NCBI RefSeq assembly: GCF_017876155.1
Contig: NZ_JAGINP010000019.1
Location: 62,001 to 126,000 of the forward strand
Source: Azospirillum rugosum
Lineage (GTDB): Bacteria > Pseudomonadota > Alphaproteobacteria > Azospirillales > Azospirillaceae
DNA length: 64,000 nucleotides
Reading direction: 5' to 3'
Below the pieces are notes generated by a model. That model was given only the letters and a program-made list of their open reading frames with translations, did not search any database and was not told where the DNA came from. This document shows, piece by piece, positions 35,027-43,670 of this stretch; position 1 is the first letter of the stretch, and each line of letters opens with the position of its first letter. A program made the translations under genes and the position numbers.

Positions 35027-36030
35027 GACAGGCTCTCCAGCCACGCGGCGACGGCGCGCAGGTCCGCGCCGTCCAGGATGGGGAAGGACGGCATCCGGTT
35101 CTCCGGCTTCACATGCTGGGCGCCGGCGATCCAGGCGGCGAAGGCGTCCGTGTCGTTGGGCATCGTTCCCGCGGCCAGACGGCGGCGCCCGCCGACATGC
35201 GTCAGGTCCGGGCCGAGCAGCCCCGCCGCGGCCGTGCCGCGCACCGTGTGGCACGCCCCGCAGCCGAGCTTCAGAAAGCTGTCCCGCCCGGCCGCCAGCG
35301 TGGCGTCGGCCGGCTCCGGGGCCGGCTGGCGCTGGGCGGCGAGCCAGGCCTCGAACCGGTCCGGCGGCTCGACGATCACGTCGAAGGCCATCAGCGCGTG
35401 CTGCGCCCCGCAATATTCGGCACACTGGCCCCGGTAGACGCCCGGCGTCTCGCCGACGAGGACCAGGCGGTTGGTGTGGCCGGGGATCATGTCGATCTTG
35501 CCGGCGAGGCTCGGCACCCAGAAGCTGTGGATGACGTCGGCGGCCTCCACCACGAACTCCACCGGCCGCCCGGCCGGGATGACGATCTCGTTGGCCGTGC
35601 GCAGCGGGGCCGGACCGTCGCGGTAGCGGACATCCCACCACCACATGCGGCCGGTCACCTCCACGCGCAGCATGTCTGCGGAGCCCTGGGCGGCCAGCCG
35701 GCGCGCCACCGTGAACTCATAGACCTGAAGCGCGGTCAGCGTGACGACCGGAAACAGGATCCCGCCGCCGATCACCCAGGCGCGGGCGCCGGGGAAACGG
35801 TCGGGCCGCGCGAAGACGGCGTAACCCGCCAGCGCCATGACGGCCAGGAAGATCACCCCCGCCCCAATGAACAGGACCATGGAGAGGTCGAGGATCGCCG
35901 CGGCGTTGCTGCCGCCGGCGGACAGCGCCGATTGCTGGCCCTCGCACGCCGCCAGCCAGGCCGGCCCGCCGGCCGTCCACAGCGCCCCTGCGCGTCTTCG
36001 CCGCCGGCTGCGGCCTGATTGGCGGGCCAT
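35023..36030 (-). CDS. ctaC: Cytochrome c oxidase subunit II with fused cytochrome c domain
   Basis: The ATG at 36030 follows GGGGGGAG. 335 residues. The N-terminus is basic and ends in a lipobox-like LAAC (Cys29), so it may be a lipoprotein. Two membrane helices follow. The cupredoxin domain has the CuA ligands in CAEYCGAQHALM (Cys203, Cys207, His211, Met214). A haem-c domain has CGACH (Cys257, Cys260, His261) and a later Met. The fused haem marks a caa3-type oxidase that can take electrons directly from a soluble cytochrome. It is the first gene of the operon and is divergent from the triheme cytochrome at 36216. Confidence 0.92.
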   Translation of the reverse strand: MARQSGRSRRRRRAGALWTAGGPAWLAACEGQQSALSAGGSNAAAILDLSMVLFIGAGVIFLAVMALAGYAVFARPDRFPGARAWVIGGGILFPVVTLTALQVYEFTVARRLAAQGSADMLRVEVTGRMWWWDVRYRDGPAPLRTANEIVIPAGRPVEFVVEAADVIHSFWVPSLAGKIDMIPGHTNRLVLVGETPGVYRGQCAEYCGAQHALMAFDVIVEPPDRFEAWLAAQRQPAPEPADATLAAGRDSFLKLGCGACHTVRGTAAAGLLGPDLTHVGGRRRLAAGTMPNDTDAFAAWIAGAQHVKPENRMPSFPILDGADLRAVAAWLESLS

Positions 36031-36215
36031 GCCCGTGCTCCCCCCTGCCCTCGTCCCGGGTGTCGGCTCGTTCAACTCCCGGCGACACCCCCGTGTTCCA
36101 TCGGGCGCTCCCCGGAACCTCGGCATTTCCGAGAGCATTCTTCTGGGGACGAGGGCGACCGTTCCCGGTTGGAACGGGCGACGACCCGATGAACCGCAGC
36201 CGGAGCGAGGAACCC

Positions 36216-37340
36216 ATGCGCAGAATGCTGATGATCCTCGCAGGCGTGCTCGCCGTGCAGGCGGTGGGCGGGTTCCTGTTCGCCTGGTCGGGGCTGTACA
36301 GCGTCGCGGCCAGCAAGGAGCATTGGCCGCCGGTCTATTGGTTCCTGCACATGGCGATGCGGAACTCCATCGAGACGCATTCCATAATGATCGACGCGCC
36401 GAGCCTGGACGACCCGGCGCTGATCCGGCGCGGCGCCGGCCATTACGAGGACGGCTGTGCCCCCTGCCACGGCGCGCCGGACTCCCCGCGCAACCCGATC
36501 TCGCGCCACATGCTCCCGACGCCGCCGCACCTGCCGGGCCGGGTCGCGGACTGGACGCCGGAGCAGCTGTACTGGATCACGCTGAACGGCATCAAATACG
36601 CCGGTATGCCGGCCTGGCCGGCGCAAGCGCGCGACGACGAGCCCTGGGCCGTCGCCGCCTTCCTGCGGCGGCTGGACGACATGGACGGCGCGGAGTACCG
36701 GCGCCTCGCCTTCGGGGAGGAGGCTCCGGCCGAGGACCACTCCCACATGGCGGAACTGGCGGCCAAGCCGGACGGGCCGATCCGGGACGTGCTGGACAAC
36801 TGCGCGCGCTGCCACGGCTATGACGGCGCCGGGGACAACAGCGGGGCCTTCCCCCGGCTCTCCGGCCAGAACGCCGATTACCTGCACGAGTCCCTGCGGT
36901 CCTACGCGGCCGGAACGCGGTTCAGCGGCATCATGCAACCTGTGACCTCCGGCCTGGACGACGGCGTCCTGCGGGCGTTGGCCGACCATTACGCCGGGCA
37001 GTCCGAGGCGCCCTACCCGGACCGGCGGGCGGAGGATCCGCCCGACCTCCTCCAGCGCGGCGCGGATCTCGCGGCGGCGGGCGATCCGCAGCAGGGCGTT
37101 CCCGCCTGCTCCGGCTGCCACGGTGCGAACCGCGATCCGCGCTATCCCGGTCTCGACGGGCAGCACGCCGGCTACATCGCCGACCAGCTGCGGCTCTGGA
37201 AACAGGGAAAGCGCGGCACGACCGCCCTGTCCCGCATCATGGAAGCGGCGGCCCGCGACCTGACCGAGGACCAGATCCGGGCGGTGTCGCTGCATTACGC
37301 GCGGGTGCGGCCGCAGGAGGCGTCGGCCTTCCAGCCATGA
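36216..37340 (+). CDS. Triheme c-type cytochrome, membrane-anchored
   Basis: The ATG at 36216 follows GAGGAA; the longer frame from 36060 lacks a ribosome site. 374 residues with an uncleaved-type N-terminal helix (MLMILAGVLAVQAVGGFLF) and three haem-c sites: CAPCH, CARCH and CSGCH. The first domain and the two downstream domains resemble class I cytochromes c in tandem. The likely role is to pass electrons in the periplasm to the oxidase encoded divergently, 185 bases away. That is inferred from position and domain type. Confidence 0.88.
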   Translation: MRRMLMILAGVLAVQAVGGFLFAWSGLYSVAASKEHWPPVYWFLHMAMRNSIETHSIMIDAPSLDDPALIRRGAGHYEDGCAPCHGAPDSPRNPISRHMLPTPPHLPGRVADWTPEQLYWITLNGIKYAGMPAWPAQARDDEPWAVAAFLRRLDDMDGAEYRRLAFGEEAPAEDHSHMAELAAKPDGPIRDVLDNCARCHGYDGAGDNSGAFPRLSGQNADYLHESLRSYAAGTRFSGIMQPVTSGLDDGVLRALADHYAGQSEAPYPDRRAEDPPDLLQRGADLAAAGDPQQGVPACSGCHGANRDPRYPGLDGQHAGYIADQLRLWKQGKRGTTALSRIMEAAARDLTEDQIRAVSLHYARVRPQEASAFQP

Positions 37341-37521
37341 CGTCGCGCGCGATGGCAGGTCACTCCCCCCTCATGCGGGCGGCGAATCGAGCGCAAGGCC
37401 ATCCACTCCGCACGGCCAATCAGAATGGCAAGAACCCGCAGCCGGCACCGGCGATGGTGGCGATGAGCAGGGTCCGGTCCAGGAGCATGTTGCGCGTCTC
37501 GCAGCGGGTCTCTTCCCACCG

Positions 37522-39048
37522 TCAGCGGGGGAGCGCGCCCGCCAGGAAGAGGCGGTAGGCGGGGTTGTCGGTCTCGTTCCAGTACGGATAGCCGAGGTCG
37601 TCGAGGCACCGGCGGAAGCGCGCGCGGTCGCGTTCGGGCACCTGGATGCCGGCCAGCACGCGGCCATAGTCGGCGCCGTGGTTGCGGTAGTGGAACAGCG
37701 AGATGTTCCAGTCCTGCGCCAGGCCGTTCAGGAACTTCAGCAGAGCGCCCGGCCGTTCGGGGAACTGGAAGCGGAACAGCATCTCGTCCTTCAGGCCGGG
37801 CACGCGCCCGCCGACCATGTAGCGCACGTGGAGCTTGGCCATCTCGTTGTCGCTCATGTCCAGCACGGGGCAGTCCAGGCCGCGCAGCAGGTCCATGATC
37901 TGGCGCTTCTCCGCGTCGCCTTCGGTCAGCTGGACGCCGACGAAGATCTGCGCCTCGCGCTCGTCGGCGTAGCGGTAGTTGAACTCCGTGATTGACCGCT
38001 TGCCGAGCGCCTGGATGAACTGGCGGTAGGCGCCGGGACGCTCCGGGATGGTGACGGCGAACAGCGCCTCGCGCCGCTCGCCGATCTCCGCCCGCTCGGC
38101 GATGTGGCGCAGGCGGTCGAAGTTCATGTTGGCGCCGCTGCTGATGGCGACCAGCCCCTTGCCCTGGAGCCGCTCGCGCGCCGCGTATTTCTTCAGCCCA
38201 GCCAGCCCGACCGCGCCCGACGGCTCGGTGATGGCGCGGGTGTCCTCGAAGATGTCCTTGATGGCGGCGCAGATCTCGTCGGTGTTGACGGTGATGACCT
38301 CGTCCAGCAGCTCGCTGCACAGCCGGAAGGTCTCGCTGCCGACCTGCCGCACGGCGACGCCGTCGGCGAACAGGCCGACCTGGTCCAGCTGCACGCGGGA
38401 TCCGGCCGCGATCGCCGCCCCCATGCTGGCCGCGTCGTCGGGTTCCACGCCGATGACCTTCACGTCCGGGCGCAGGAACTTGACGTAGGCGGCCACGCCG
38501 GCCGCCAGTCCGCCGCCGCCGATCTGCACGAAGATGGCGTCGAGCGGATGCGGGTGCTGGCGCAGAATTTCCATGCCGACGGTGCCCTGTCCGGCGATCA
38601 CGTCCGGATCGTCGTAGGGGTGGATGAAGGTCAGCCCCTTCTCCGCCTCGATCTGGCGCGCGTGGAGGTAGGCATCGTCGAACACGTCGCCGTGCAGCAC
38701 GACCCGGCCGCCGCGGCTCTTCACCGCCTGCACCTTGATGGCGGGCGTCGTGCGCGGCATGACGATCACCGCCTTGATGCCCAGCTTCTGCGCCGACAGC
38801 GCTACGCCCTGCGCGTGGTTGCCGGCCGAGGCGCAGACCACGCCGCGCTCCCGCGCTTCCGGCGACAGGCCGACCATCTTGTTGTAGGCGCCGCGCAGCT
38901 TGAAGGAGAAAACCGGCTGGAGATCCTCGCGCTTCAGCAGAGCCGTGTTGTTCAGGCGCTGCGACAGCCGCGCCATCGGATCGAGCGGGCTCTCGATCGC
39001 GACGTCGTAGACGCGGGCGGTGAGGATCTTCCGGACATACTCATGCAT
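37522..39048 (-). CDS. ilvA: Threonine ammonia-lyase, biosynthetic
   Basis: The ATG at 39048 starts MHEYVRKILTARVYDVA; an AGAAGG lies about 12 bases upstream. The 508-residue length matches the biosynthetic enzyme, which makes 2-oxobutanoate from threonine, the first step to isoleucine. The PLP lysine is Lys50 in SFKLRGAYNK. ASAGNHAQGVA and IGGGGLAAG are the phosphate-binding loops. The C-terminal third carries two ACT-like regulatory domains (ALFAVTIPERPGAYRQF, MLFRFQFPERPGALLKF) for isoleucine feedback. No other ilv gene is near. Confidence 0.95.
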   Translation of the reverse strand: MHEYVRKILTARVYDVAIESPLDPMARLSQRLNNTALLKREDLQPVFSFKLRGAYNKMVGLSPEARERGVVCASAGNHAQGVALSAQKLGIKAVIVMPRTTPAIKVQAVKSRGGRVVLHGDVFDDAYLHARQIEAEKGLTFIHPYDDPDVIAGQGTVGMEILRQHPHPLDAIFVQIGGGGLAAGVAAYVKFLRPDVKVIGVEPDDAASMGAAIAAGSRVQLDQVGLFADGVAVRQVGSETFRLCSELLDEVITVNTDEICAAIKDIFEDTRAITEPSGAVGLAGLKKYAARERLQGKGLVAISSGANMNFDRLRHIAERAEIGERREALFAVTIPERPGAYRQFIQALGKRSITEFNYRYADEREAQIFVGVQLTEGDAEKRQIMDLLRGLDCPVLDMSDNEMAKLHVRYMVGGRVPGLKDEMLFRFQFPERPGALLKFLNGLAQDWNISLFHYRNHGADYGRVLAGIQVPERDRARFRRCLDDLGYPYWNETDNPAYRLFLAGALPR

Positions 39049-39146
39049 CGAAAAAGGCCTTCTGCAAGCTGGTCCGGGCAGCATAGCAGAGCCGGGGAGC
39101 CGGCAAGAGCGCCGGCGCGGATTTTCTCAGGGCGGAAATTCTGCGG

Positions 39147-39171
39147 CCGGCCCGCGGCATGCGCGGGCCGG
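39147..39171 (-). terminator. GC-rich hairpin after uxuA
   Basis: A perfect 10-bp stem (CCGGCCCGCG at 39147-39156, CGCGGGCCGG at 39162-39171) with a 5-nt loop begins 14 bases past the leftward uxuA stop and upstream of ilvA. It likely ends the uxuA transcript. Confidence 0.65.
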
Positions 39172-39184
39172 TGCGAAGAATGGA

Positions 39185-40234
39185 TCACCCGCGCCCTTCG
39201 GCCTTGGCGATGCCTTCCCACAAGCCGTTCAGATAGACGGCGCCCAGCGCGCGGTCGTAGAGGCCATAGCCCGGCTTGCCGGTCTCGCCCCAGATCATGC
39301 GCCCGTGGTCGGGGCGGGCGTAGCCGTCGAACCCGGCCTCGTGATAGGCCTTCACGATCTCCGCCATGTCGAGCGAGCCGTCGGCGGAGCGGTGGCTGGT
39401 CTCGTGGAAGTCGCCGGCCTCCGTCACCTTCACGTTGCGCAGATGCGCGAAATGGATGCGCTTGCGCCCGGCGAATTCCCGCACCATGGCCGGAATGTCG
39501 TTCTTGCACGACGCACCCAGCGAGCCCGAGCACAGCGTCAGGCCGTTGGCCGGGTCGTCCACGATGGCGAGAAGCCGCTCCAGATCCTCGCGGTTCTTCA
39601 CGATTCGCGGCAGGCCGAAGATGGGGCGCGGCGGGTCGTCCGGGTGGATCGCCATGCGGATCCCGGCCTCCGCGGCGACGGGGATGACGCGCGTCAGGAA
39701 ATATTCCAGGTTCCGCCACAGCGCCTCTTCGTCGACCGCTTCATACTCGGCGAGCAGCGCGCGGAGTTCCTCCGGGCGGTAGCTGGCGTCCCATCCCGGA
39801 AGCGAGATGCCCTGGCTGACGTCGATGCGGTCCACCGTCTCCACGTCGAAGGCCAGCGTCGTGGACCCGTCCGGCAGCGTCATGTCCAGCGTCGTGCGCG
39901 TCCAGTCGAACACCGGCATGAAGTTGTAGCAGACCACCTTGACGCCGCATTGGGCCAGGTTCCGCAGGGTCGTGCAGTAGTTCTCGATCAGGCGGTCGCG
40001 CGACGGCTTGCCGAGCTTGATGTCCTCGTGCACCGGGACGCTTTCGATGACCTCCAGCGTCAGGCCGTGCGCCTCGATCTTATCCTTGAGCGCCTGGATG
40101 TTCTCGACCGGCCAGGCCTCGCCGACCGGAACGTCGTACACCGCCGACACGATGCCGTGCATGCCCGGAATCTGCCGGATGTGGCTGAGGGGGATCGGGT
40201 CGCTGTCGCCGTACCACCGGAACGTCATCTTCAT
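39185..40234 (-). CDS. uxuA: Mannonate dehydratase
   Basis: 349 residues from the ATG at 40234, with GAGG upstream. It matches UxuA (TIM barrel, Xylose-isomerase-like): [22 protein letters not shown] at the N-terminus, [15 protein letters not shown] and HLRNVKV in the metal-binding core, and [12 protein letters not shown] near the end. It dehydrates D-mannonate to 2-keto-3-deoxygluconate in glucuronate/galacturonate breakdown. It is divergent from a GntR regulator, and a nested inverted repeat lies between them. No other hexuronate genes are in the window. Confidence 0.95.
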   Translation of the reverse strand: MKMTFRWYGDSDPIPLSHIRQIPGMHGIVSAVYDVPVGEAWPVENIQALKDKIEAHGLTLEVIESVPVHEDIKLGKPSRDRLIENYCTTLRNLAQCGVKVVCYNFMPVFDWTRTTLDMTLPDGSTTLAFDVETVDRIDVSQGISLPGWDASYRPEELRALLAEYEAVDEEALWRNLEYFLTRVIPVAAEAGIRMAIHPDDPPRPIFGLPRIVKNREDLERLLAIVDDPANGLTLCSGSLGASCKNDIPAMVREFAGRKRIHFAHLRNVKVTEAGDFHETSHRSADGSLDMAEIVKAYHEAGFDGYARPDHGRMIWGETGKPGYGLYDRALGAVYLNGLWEGIAKAEGRG

Positions 40235-40288
40235 GATTTGCCTCGTTGAAAAACCCGATCCGGCGGCCAGGGAGCGGCGTCCGCCGTC

Positions 40289-40323
40289 TGGTCTGATGGT
40301 CTACTGGCCGGACCAGTGGACCA
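40289..40323. promoter_or_regulatory. Nested inverted-repeat operator between uxuA and the GntR gene
   Basis: TGGTC half-sites at 40289-40293 and 40297-40301 face GACCA at 40311-40315 and 40319-40323. The inner pair forms TGGTCTACTGGCCGGACCA. TGGT/ACCA half-sites are typical of FadR-subfamily GntR regulators. The site is 55 bases upstream of uxuA and about 195 upstream of the regulator. Confidence 0.65.
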
Positions 40324-40517
40324 ACGATAGGCTTGCCCACTGGCCGTGACAAGACTCAAGTTGGCAAGGCGCGGAATGTCCCACGCCTTGCGGAGCGCGG
40401 GCTTGATGTTGCCCCACCTTGTGCGCATTCCTATGCGGACGGCCGTGCCGCGATTCGAAGCGGCATTCGCCGTCGCGGGCCGCCCAGGCCCCCACCGCTG
40501 TTCCGGAGTACGGTTCC

Positions 40518-41213
40518 ATGGATCTGCCGACGGTTAAGGTCGAGCGCTTGTACCGCCAGATTTCCAACATCCTGATCACCTACATCCGCGACGGGCACTT
40601 CGCGCCCGGACAGCTGCTGCCCGGCGAGCGCGACCTGGCCAAGCAGCTGGGCGTCAGCCGGTCGTCGGTGCGCGAGGCGCTGATCGCGCTGGAGATCAAC
40701 GGCTGGGTGGACATCCGGACCGGGCACGGGGTCTATGTGGCGCAGAAGCTCCCGGACGAGACGGAGGTTCCGGCGAACGAGGAGGTCGGCGTCGAATCGC
40801 TGATGGAAGCCCGCGGCGTGATCGAGGGGGAGATCGCGGCGATGGCGGCCAAGAAGGCCACCGAATCGCAGCTCGCCGAGATGGCCGGGCTGATCGAGGC
40901 GATGGAGGCGGAGATCGGCGACCGGGCGGCCTTCCACGACCACGACCGGCGCTTCCACGCCCTGATCAGCGCCATGACCGGAAACCCGGTGTTCGTCGAG
41001 ATCACCGACCTGCTCTGGAAGAAGCGGCAGTCGCCCCACTACACGGAATTCGAAAAGCAGTATTCGGGCGAAGCGGTCGCCCGCAGCATGTGCACCGACC
41101 ACCGCGCGATTCTGGACGCGCTGCGCGCCCGCGACGGCAAGGCCGCGAAGTCCGTCATGCAGAAGCACATCCGGAACGCCCAGAGCAAACTGTTCGGCGC
41201 CCGCGCGCGCTGA
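40518..41213 (+). CDS. GntR/FadR-family transcriptional regulator (UxuR/ExuR-like)
   Basis: The ATG at 40518 follows CGGAG. 231 residues: N-terminal winged helix (about 5-75, with GERDLAKQLGVSRSSVREALIALE) and a C-terminal FCD ligand domain with metal-binding His and Asp (HDHDRRFHALI, DHRAILDALRARD). It is divergent from uxuA and very likely represses it until a hexuronate-derived ligand binds. The gene ends just before the replication origin repeats. Confidence 0.9.
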   Translation: MDLPTVKVERLYRQISNILITYIRDGHFAPGQLLPGERDLAKQLGVSRSSVREALIALEINGWVDIRTGHGVYVAQKLPDETEVPANEEVGVESLMEARGVIEGEIAAMAAKKATESQLAEMAGLIEAMEAEIGDRAAFHDHDRRFHALISAMTGNPVFVEITDLLWKKRQSPHYTEFEKQYSGEAVARSMCTDHRAILDALRARDGKAAKSVMQKHIRNAQSKLFGARAR

Positions 41214-41228
41214 CCTCCCGCCGCCCCG

Positions 41229-41860
41229 ATCCTTACCGCTTGGGGGACACCGTCCGCGGAGGCTGTCCGCGGGGCACTCCGCGGAGCCCTCATCCTTACC
41301 TCTTGGGGGCCGTCGGCGACGGCGGGGCGCGACGCTCCGCAGCGGCAATCCTTACCTCCCGGGGGCGAGTCGCCCCGCGGCGCGCCTGGAACCTTCGAAA
41401 GTGGTGCCCGATTCGGACTCCAGCGGAACTCTGCGCCTCCATCCTTACCGCTTGGGGGCGGCTTTGCGGCCGCCTGCCCCCAGGAGGTAAGGAATGCCAT
41501 GCCGGCCAAACACGCGTCGGACGGCCGATTCGCCCCCAAGCGGTAAGGATAAAGCCGGTCGAGTCGCCCGGTTGGGTGAATCCAGCGGCGTCGCGTCTGG
41601 TCCAGTGGCCACCAAAAACCCCCATCACCCGGTCAAATCCTGCGTTTTTGAGTCTGTTCGGATTCAAAAAGGATTCATGGGCGCGGATTCCCACTGGATC
41701 CAACGAGTCGCCCACCCTGATCCTTACGAGGTGGGGGCGGAACGCTTACGGGGCGGGGGCTTGGCCCCCACGCCCCAGGGCGTAAGGGTAAGCCCCCAAG
41801 CCGTAAGGATGCTCGGATCCTTGGTGGAAAGTCCTTTCCTTACTTGTTTGTGGCGTAAGG
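41229..41860. repeat. Iteron field: candidate replication origin (oriV)
   Basis: At least ten copies of a 19-bp motif, ATCCTTACCGCTTGGGGGC or close variants, are seen. Forward: 41229-41246, 41292-41310, 41348-41366, 41441-41459, 41720-41738 and 41743-41760. Reverse: 41476-41493, 41532-41550, 41772-41789 and 41792-41810. CCTTAC and the G-run are the conserved ends. A less GC-rich stretch (about 41610-41680) lies between the two groups and contains an inverted repeat (TTTTTGAGTC 41645-41654, GATTCAAAAA 41661-41670), a candidate unwinding region. No convincing DnaA box was seen. The rep gene follows directly, so this is an iteron-type origin. Confidence 0.85.
41838..41860. promoter_or_regulatory. 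Half-iteron dyad before rep (candidate autorepression operator)
   Basis: CCTTAC (41838-41843) and GTAAGG (41855-41860) face each other 38 bases before the rep start. In Rep_3-type plasmids such as F and pSC101 the initiator dimer binds an inverted repeat made of half-iterons to repress its own gene, and this fits that layout. Confidence 0.6.
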
Positions 41861-41897
41861 ATTGAATAGGCTCTGTCGGTCCACGGGAGGATTCGGA

Positions 41898-43256
41898 ATG
41901 CCGGCAGTACGGCGCAAGAAGGCACAGAAGGCGGCGGAGACCGGCGTCCCGGAATCCGGCGTTGCCGATTCTGGCGCCTCGGGGTCCAGCCCGTCCGATT
42001 CCGGCGGCACCATGCTGGTCGTGGGGCCGGGCGACCTTGAGGGCCGCACGATCATCGACGCCAGCCCTGCGGGTTCCACCGACCATCCCCTCCCCGCCAT
42101 CCCGGAGGAGGCGCCGGTCGCGTTGGGCCTGACCGCGCGCGTCGCCAACGCCACCTTCGAGCGCGACGGCTACAAGCACCTGATCAAGGCCGCGGAGGCC
42201 GTCTACAGCTACCCCGCGAACGGCGCGCGGCTGTCGCTGCCGGCGCAGAAGATGCTGAACTTCATGATCCATCTGGCCGGCAGCCAGAACTTCGCCAACA
42301 AGCTCTACCGGCTGCCGAAGCGGGTGGTGCGCGGGAACCACAAGGGCAACGAGCGCATCTTCGACGCGCTGAAGGAAATCTTCGACAGCAGCCTCGTGGT
42401 CATCGGCCCCTTCCGCGGGCGGCGGTCGCGCGCCGAGCTGCGCATCCTCAGCAGCTACGTCCGGCCGGAGGAGGAGGAGGACAGCGACGCGGCCGACATC
42501 CATTTCCAGTTCACCGACGCCTTTCTGGAAATCCAGCGCACCTCCCAGCTCTGGGCCAAGCTGTCCGGGCCGGCGATGGTCAAGGTGACCAGCACCTACG
42601 CCCTGAAGCTCTACGAGATCGGGATGCAGCGCTACCAGATGGACTACCCGTCGCTGGAGCTGGACATCGACACGCTGCGCAAGCTGCTGAACGTGCCGGA
42701 GGGGGCCTACAAGGATTTCGGCATCCTGCGGACCCGCACCATCGACCGCGCCATCGCGGAGGTCAACCACCTCGCCCCCTTCCGGGTCAGCATGCCCGAC
42801 GACAAGATGAAGCGGCGCGGGCGCAAGATCGAGACGGTGACGCTGGAGTTCCAGGCCAAGGACGAGGAGGAAGTGGTCGAGACCTTCCTGGAGCGCGAAC
42901 GGCACAGCGCCGGCCGGCGCGCCCGGCGCGCGGGAACGGTCGAAGCGCTCGCCATGCCCGAGCAGGCCGATCCCGGCCCCCTGCCCGACGCCGACGACGT
43001 GAACGCCCTGTGGGCCGCCGCCCTGCACGCGCTGAAGGGCCGCGTCCCGGCCCCGCTGCTGGGCGAGCTGGAGCCGCTGCGCGTCGAGGACGCGGCTCAT
43101 GGCGTCCGCCGCCTGGTCCTGCGGGCGCGCACCGCCGCGACCGCGGACGCCGCGGGGATGAACCACTGGCCGACCTTCAAGTCCACCCTCTCCTCTCTCA
43201 CCGCCGGCCTGATCGCCGACGTGGCCTTCGAGGCGCCGAACCGGCGTGGCAAGTAA
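41898..43256 (+). CDS. rep: Rep_3-family replication initiator
   Basis: The ATG at 41898 with GGGAGG upstream is chosen over the TTG at 41862. 452 residues. The N-terminal ~75 residues are low-complexity. The core shows two winged-helix units typical of Rep_3 initiators: LPAQKMLNFMIHLAGSQNF, then VTSTYALKLYEIGMQRYQ, then LDIDTLRKLLNVPEGAYKDF and IDRAIAEVN. A charged C-terminal extension (about 330-450) is not part of the usual fold and has no function I can assign. The protein should bind the adjacent iterons and start replication. It is followed by parAB, so the three genes form the maintenance module of this replicon. Confidence 0.88.
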   Translation: MPAVRRKKAQKAAETGVPESGVADSGASGSSPSDSGGTMLVVGPGDLEGRTIIDASPAGSTDHPLPAIPEEAPVALGLTARVANATFERDGYKHLIKAAEAVYSYPANGARLSLPAQKMLNFMIHLAGSQNFANKLYRLPKRVVRGNHKGNERIFDALKEIFDSSLVVIGPFRGRRSRAELRILSSYVRPEEEEDSDAADIHFQFTDAFLEIQRTSQLWAKLSGPAMVKVTSTYALKLYEIGMQRYQMDYPSLELDIDTLRKLLNVPEGAYKDFGILRTRTIDRAIAEVNHLAPFRVSMPDDKMKRRGRKIETVTLEFQAKDEEEVVETFLERERHSAGRRARRAGTVEALAMPEQADPGPLPDADDVNALWAAALHALKGRVPAPLLGELEPLRVEDAAHGVRRLVLRARTAATADAAGMNHWPTFKSTLSSLTAGLIADVAFEAPNRRGK

Positions 43257-43265
43257 GGATGGGCG

Positions 43266-43299
43266 GCGATTGCCCTGATATCGTCACCAGGGCAATCGC
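43266..43299 (+). terminator. Hairpin after rep
   Basis: A perfect 12-bp stem (GCGATTGCCCTG at 43266-43277, CAGGGCAATCGC at 43288-43299) with a 10-nt loop begins 9 bases past the rep stop. Its right arm is also the left end of the palindromic element at 43287-43460. Confidence 0.65.
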
Positions 43300-43460
43300 A
43301 TTTGGCGAGAGTTCTCCTTTCCCAAGACACCCGTCATTCCCGCGAAGGCGGGAATCCAGCCGTATCAGGCGCTTAGCGCTAAAGTTCTGGATCCCCGCCT
43401 TCGCGGGGATGACGGCGATATTTAGCGAAGGAATCCCATGCCCAAGTGCGATTGCCCTGG
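43287..43460. mobile_element. MITE-like palindromic element (174 bp)
   Basis: The ends are 19-bp inverted repeats with one mismatch: CCAGGGCAATCGCATTTGG (43287-43305) and CCAAGTGCGATTGCCCTGG (43442-43460). Inside is a second inverted pair of 27 bp with two mismatches (43333-43359, 43387-43413), built around CCCGCGAAGGCGGGAATCC, a motif common in alphaproteobacterial intergenic repeats. No protein is encoded and no target duplication is visible, so movement is inferred. Confidence 0.6.
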
Positions 43461-43477
43461 GTCCCAACCCCGCCCTG

Positions 43478-43577
43478 TTGCCTCATGCTCTCGCTTTCTG
43501 TAGGATATAAAACCTATGGAGCCGGGAGGGAGCAACCATGAAACATCATCGCCGCTCATGTTTCATGGCGTTTCATT
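43478..43577 (+). promoter_or_regulatory. Candidate parAB promoter with operator or centromere repeats
   Basis: TTGCCT (43478-43483) and TAGGAT (43501-43506) are separated by 17 bases, a good sigma-70-like pair. Downstream, CCATGAAACAT (43536-43546) and ATGTTTCATGG (43558-43568) form an 11-bp perfect inverted repeat with an 11-bp spacer, and a third half-site GTTTCATT follows (43570-43577). The half-sites resemble halves of parS (TGTTTCA/TGAAACA) but the spacing differs, so this could be a ParA operator or a divergent ParB site. Confidence 0.6.
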
Positions 43578-43639
43578 CCGTCGCACGCCGCACAGCGCGA
43601 AAGCGGCGTCCGGTCGCGATGTGCGATAGTCCCGATATT

Positions 43640-43670
43640 GTCACCGTGACGGGTTGACGATTTCGTCACG
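43640..43670. promoter_or_regulatory. Short palindromes at the parA start
   Basis: GTCACCGTGAC (43640-43650) is a perfect 11-bp palindrome. CGTGACG (43645-43651) also pairs with CGTCACG (43664-43670) across the TTG start. They may form RNA structure or a repressor site affecting parA initiation. Confidence 0.4.

Noticed and set aside
41229-41860. Iteron repeats as a CRISPR or transposon feature
   Set aside because: Spacing is irregular, orientation is mixed and a Rep_3 initiator gene follows directly, which fits a replication origin.
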